5,261 nucleotides of DNA, taken from NCBI GenBank assembly GCA_021442545.1, contig JABUSX010000095.1, positions 1 to 5,261 of the forward strand, in the 5' to 3' direction. Below, piece after piece: positions 5,157 to 5,261 of the stretch (within the stretch, counting starts at the first letter, position 1; every line of letters starts with the position of its first letter). Below the pieces are notes generated by a model. The model did not search any database and had not been told where the DNA came from. It saw only the letters and a list, made by a program, of their open reading frames with translations. The position numbers and the translations under genes are program-made. The DNA comes from Eubacterium sp. (GTDB lineage Bacteria; Bacillota; Clostridia; Lachnospirales; Lachnospiraceae).

Positions 5157-5261
5157 CATATGACCGAAGAAACGGCAGTCATGTGACCGGAGAAACAGAG
5201 GACATGTGACCGGAGAAACAGAGGACATGTGACCGGAGAAACAGAGGACATGTGACCGGAG
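5157..5261 (+). repeat. Tandem array of a 23-bp unit (continues past the window)
   Basis: Units lie at 5157-5179, 5180-5202, 5203-5225 and 5226-5248, and the first 13 bases of another lie at 5249-5261. The three units from 5180 to 5248 are identical and begin CATGTGACCGGAGAAAC. The first unit differs at 6 of 23 positions, as expected for a decayed edge copy. There are no spacers, so this is not a CRISPR array. The period is not a multiple of three and every + strand frame meets TGA, so it is non-coding on that strand. It looks like a minisatellite downstream of livG, starting 40 nt after its stop codon. The total length is unknown. Confidence 0.95.

Noticed and set aside
5157..5261. CRISPR array
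   Set aside because: The units are 23 bp and directly adjacent with no unique spacers, and no cas gene is seen.

Overview
The window holds most of a branched-chain (hydrophobic) amino acid ABC transporter locus of the LIV/HAAT family, all on the + strand. It suggests a Gram-positive member of the Bacillota, most like a gut or rumen Clostridia/Lachnospiraceae. The grounds are a lipoprotein-type solute-binding protein with a lipobox cysteine and an Ala/Ser/Thr-rich linker, strong GGAGG-type ribosome sites, a classical intrinsic terminator, and roughly balanced base composition. The taxon is an inference; no rRNA or other marker is present.

Layout: (1) 1-630, the 3' end of an unrecognised gene whose start lies outside the window. 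(2) 611-788, a probable promoter whose -35 lies inside the end of that gene, followed by a leader of about 140 nt with two potential RNA structures, one a 9-bp stem capped by a GGAA tetraloop. (3) 789-2036, the solute-binding lipoprotein (LivJ/LivK type). (4) 2037-2373, a 337-nt gap with a very strong intrinsic terminator (2091-2129), a T-rich stretch with two back-to-back imperfect 18/19-bp direct repeats (2178-2214), an extended -10 promoter candidate (2251-2259) and a second structured leader. (5) 2374-3255 livH, 3269-4357 livM and 4358-5116 livG, tightly packed as one operon. (6) 5157 to the window end, a tandem array of a 23-bp unit lying where livF would normally begin.

How the genes work together: the lipoprotein captures an amino acid outside the membrane and delivers it to the LivH-LivM channel, and LivG, normally paired with a second ATPase LivF, drives import. 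LivF is not seen in the 145 nt after livG. The terminator plus new promoter between the binding protein and the permease genes suggests that the binding protein is made in excess and that the membrane/ATPase part is controlled separately. The core genes are ordinary. The points that deserve a second look are the split transcription, the tandem sites before the livH promoter, the two structured leaders and the 23-bp array. I see no convincing evidence of a wholly new system.
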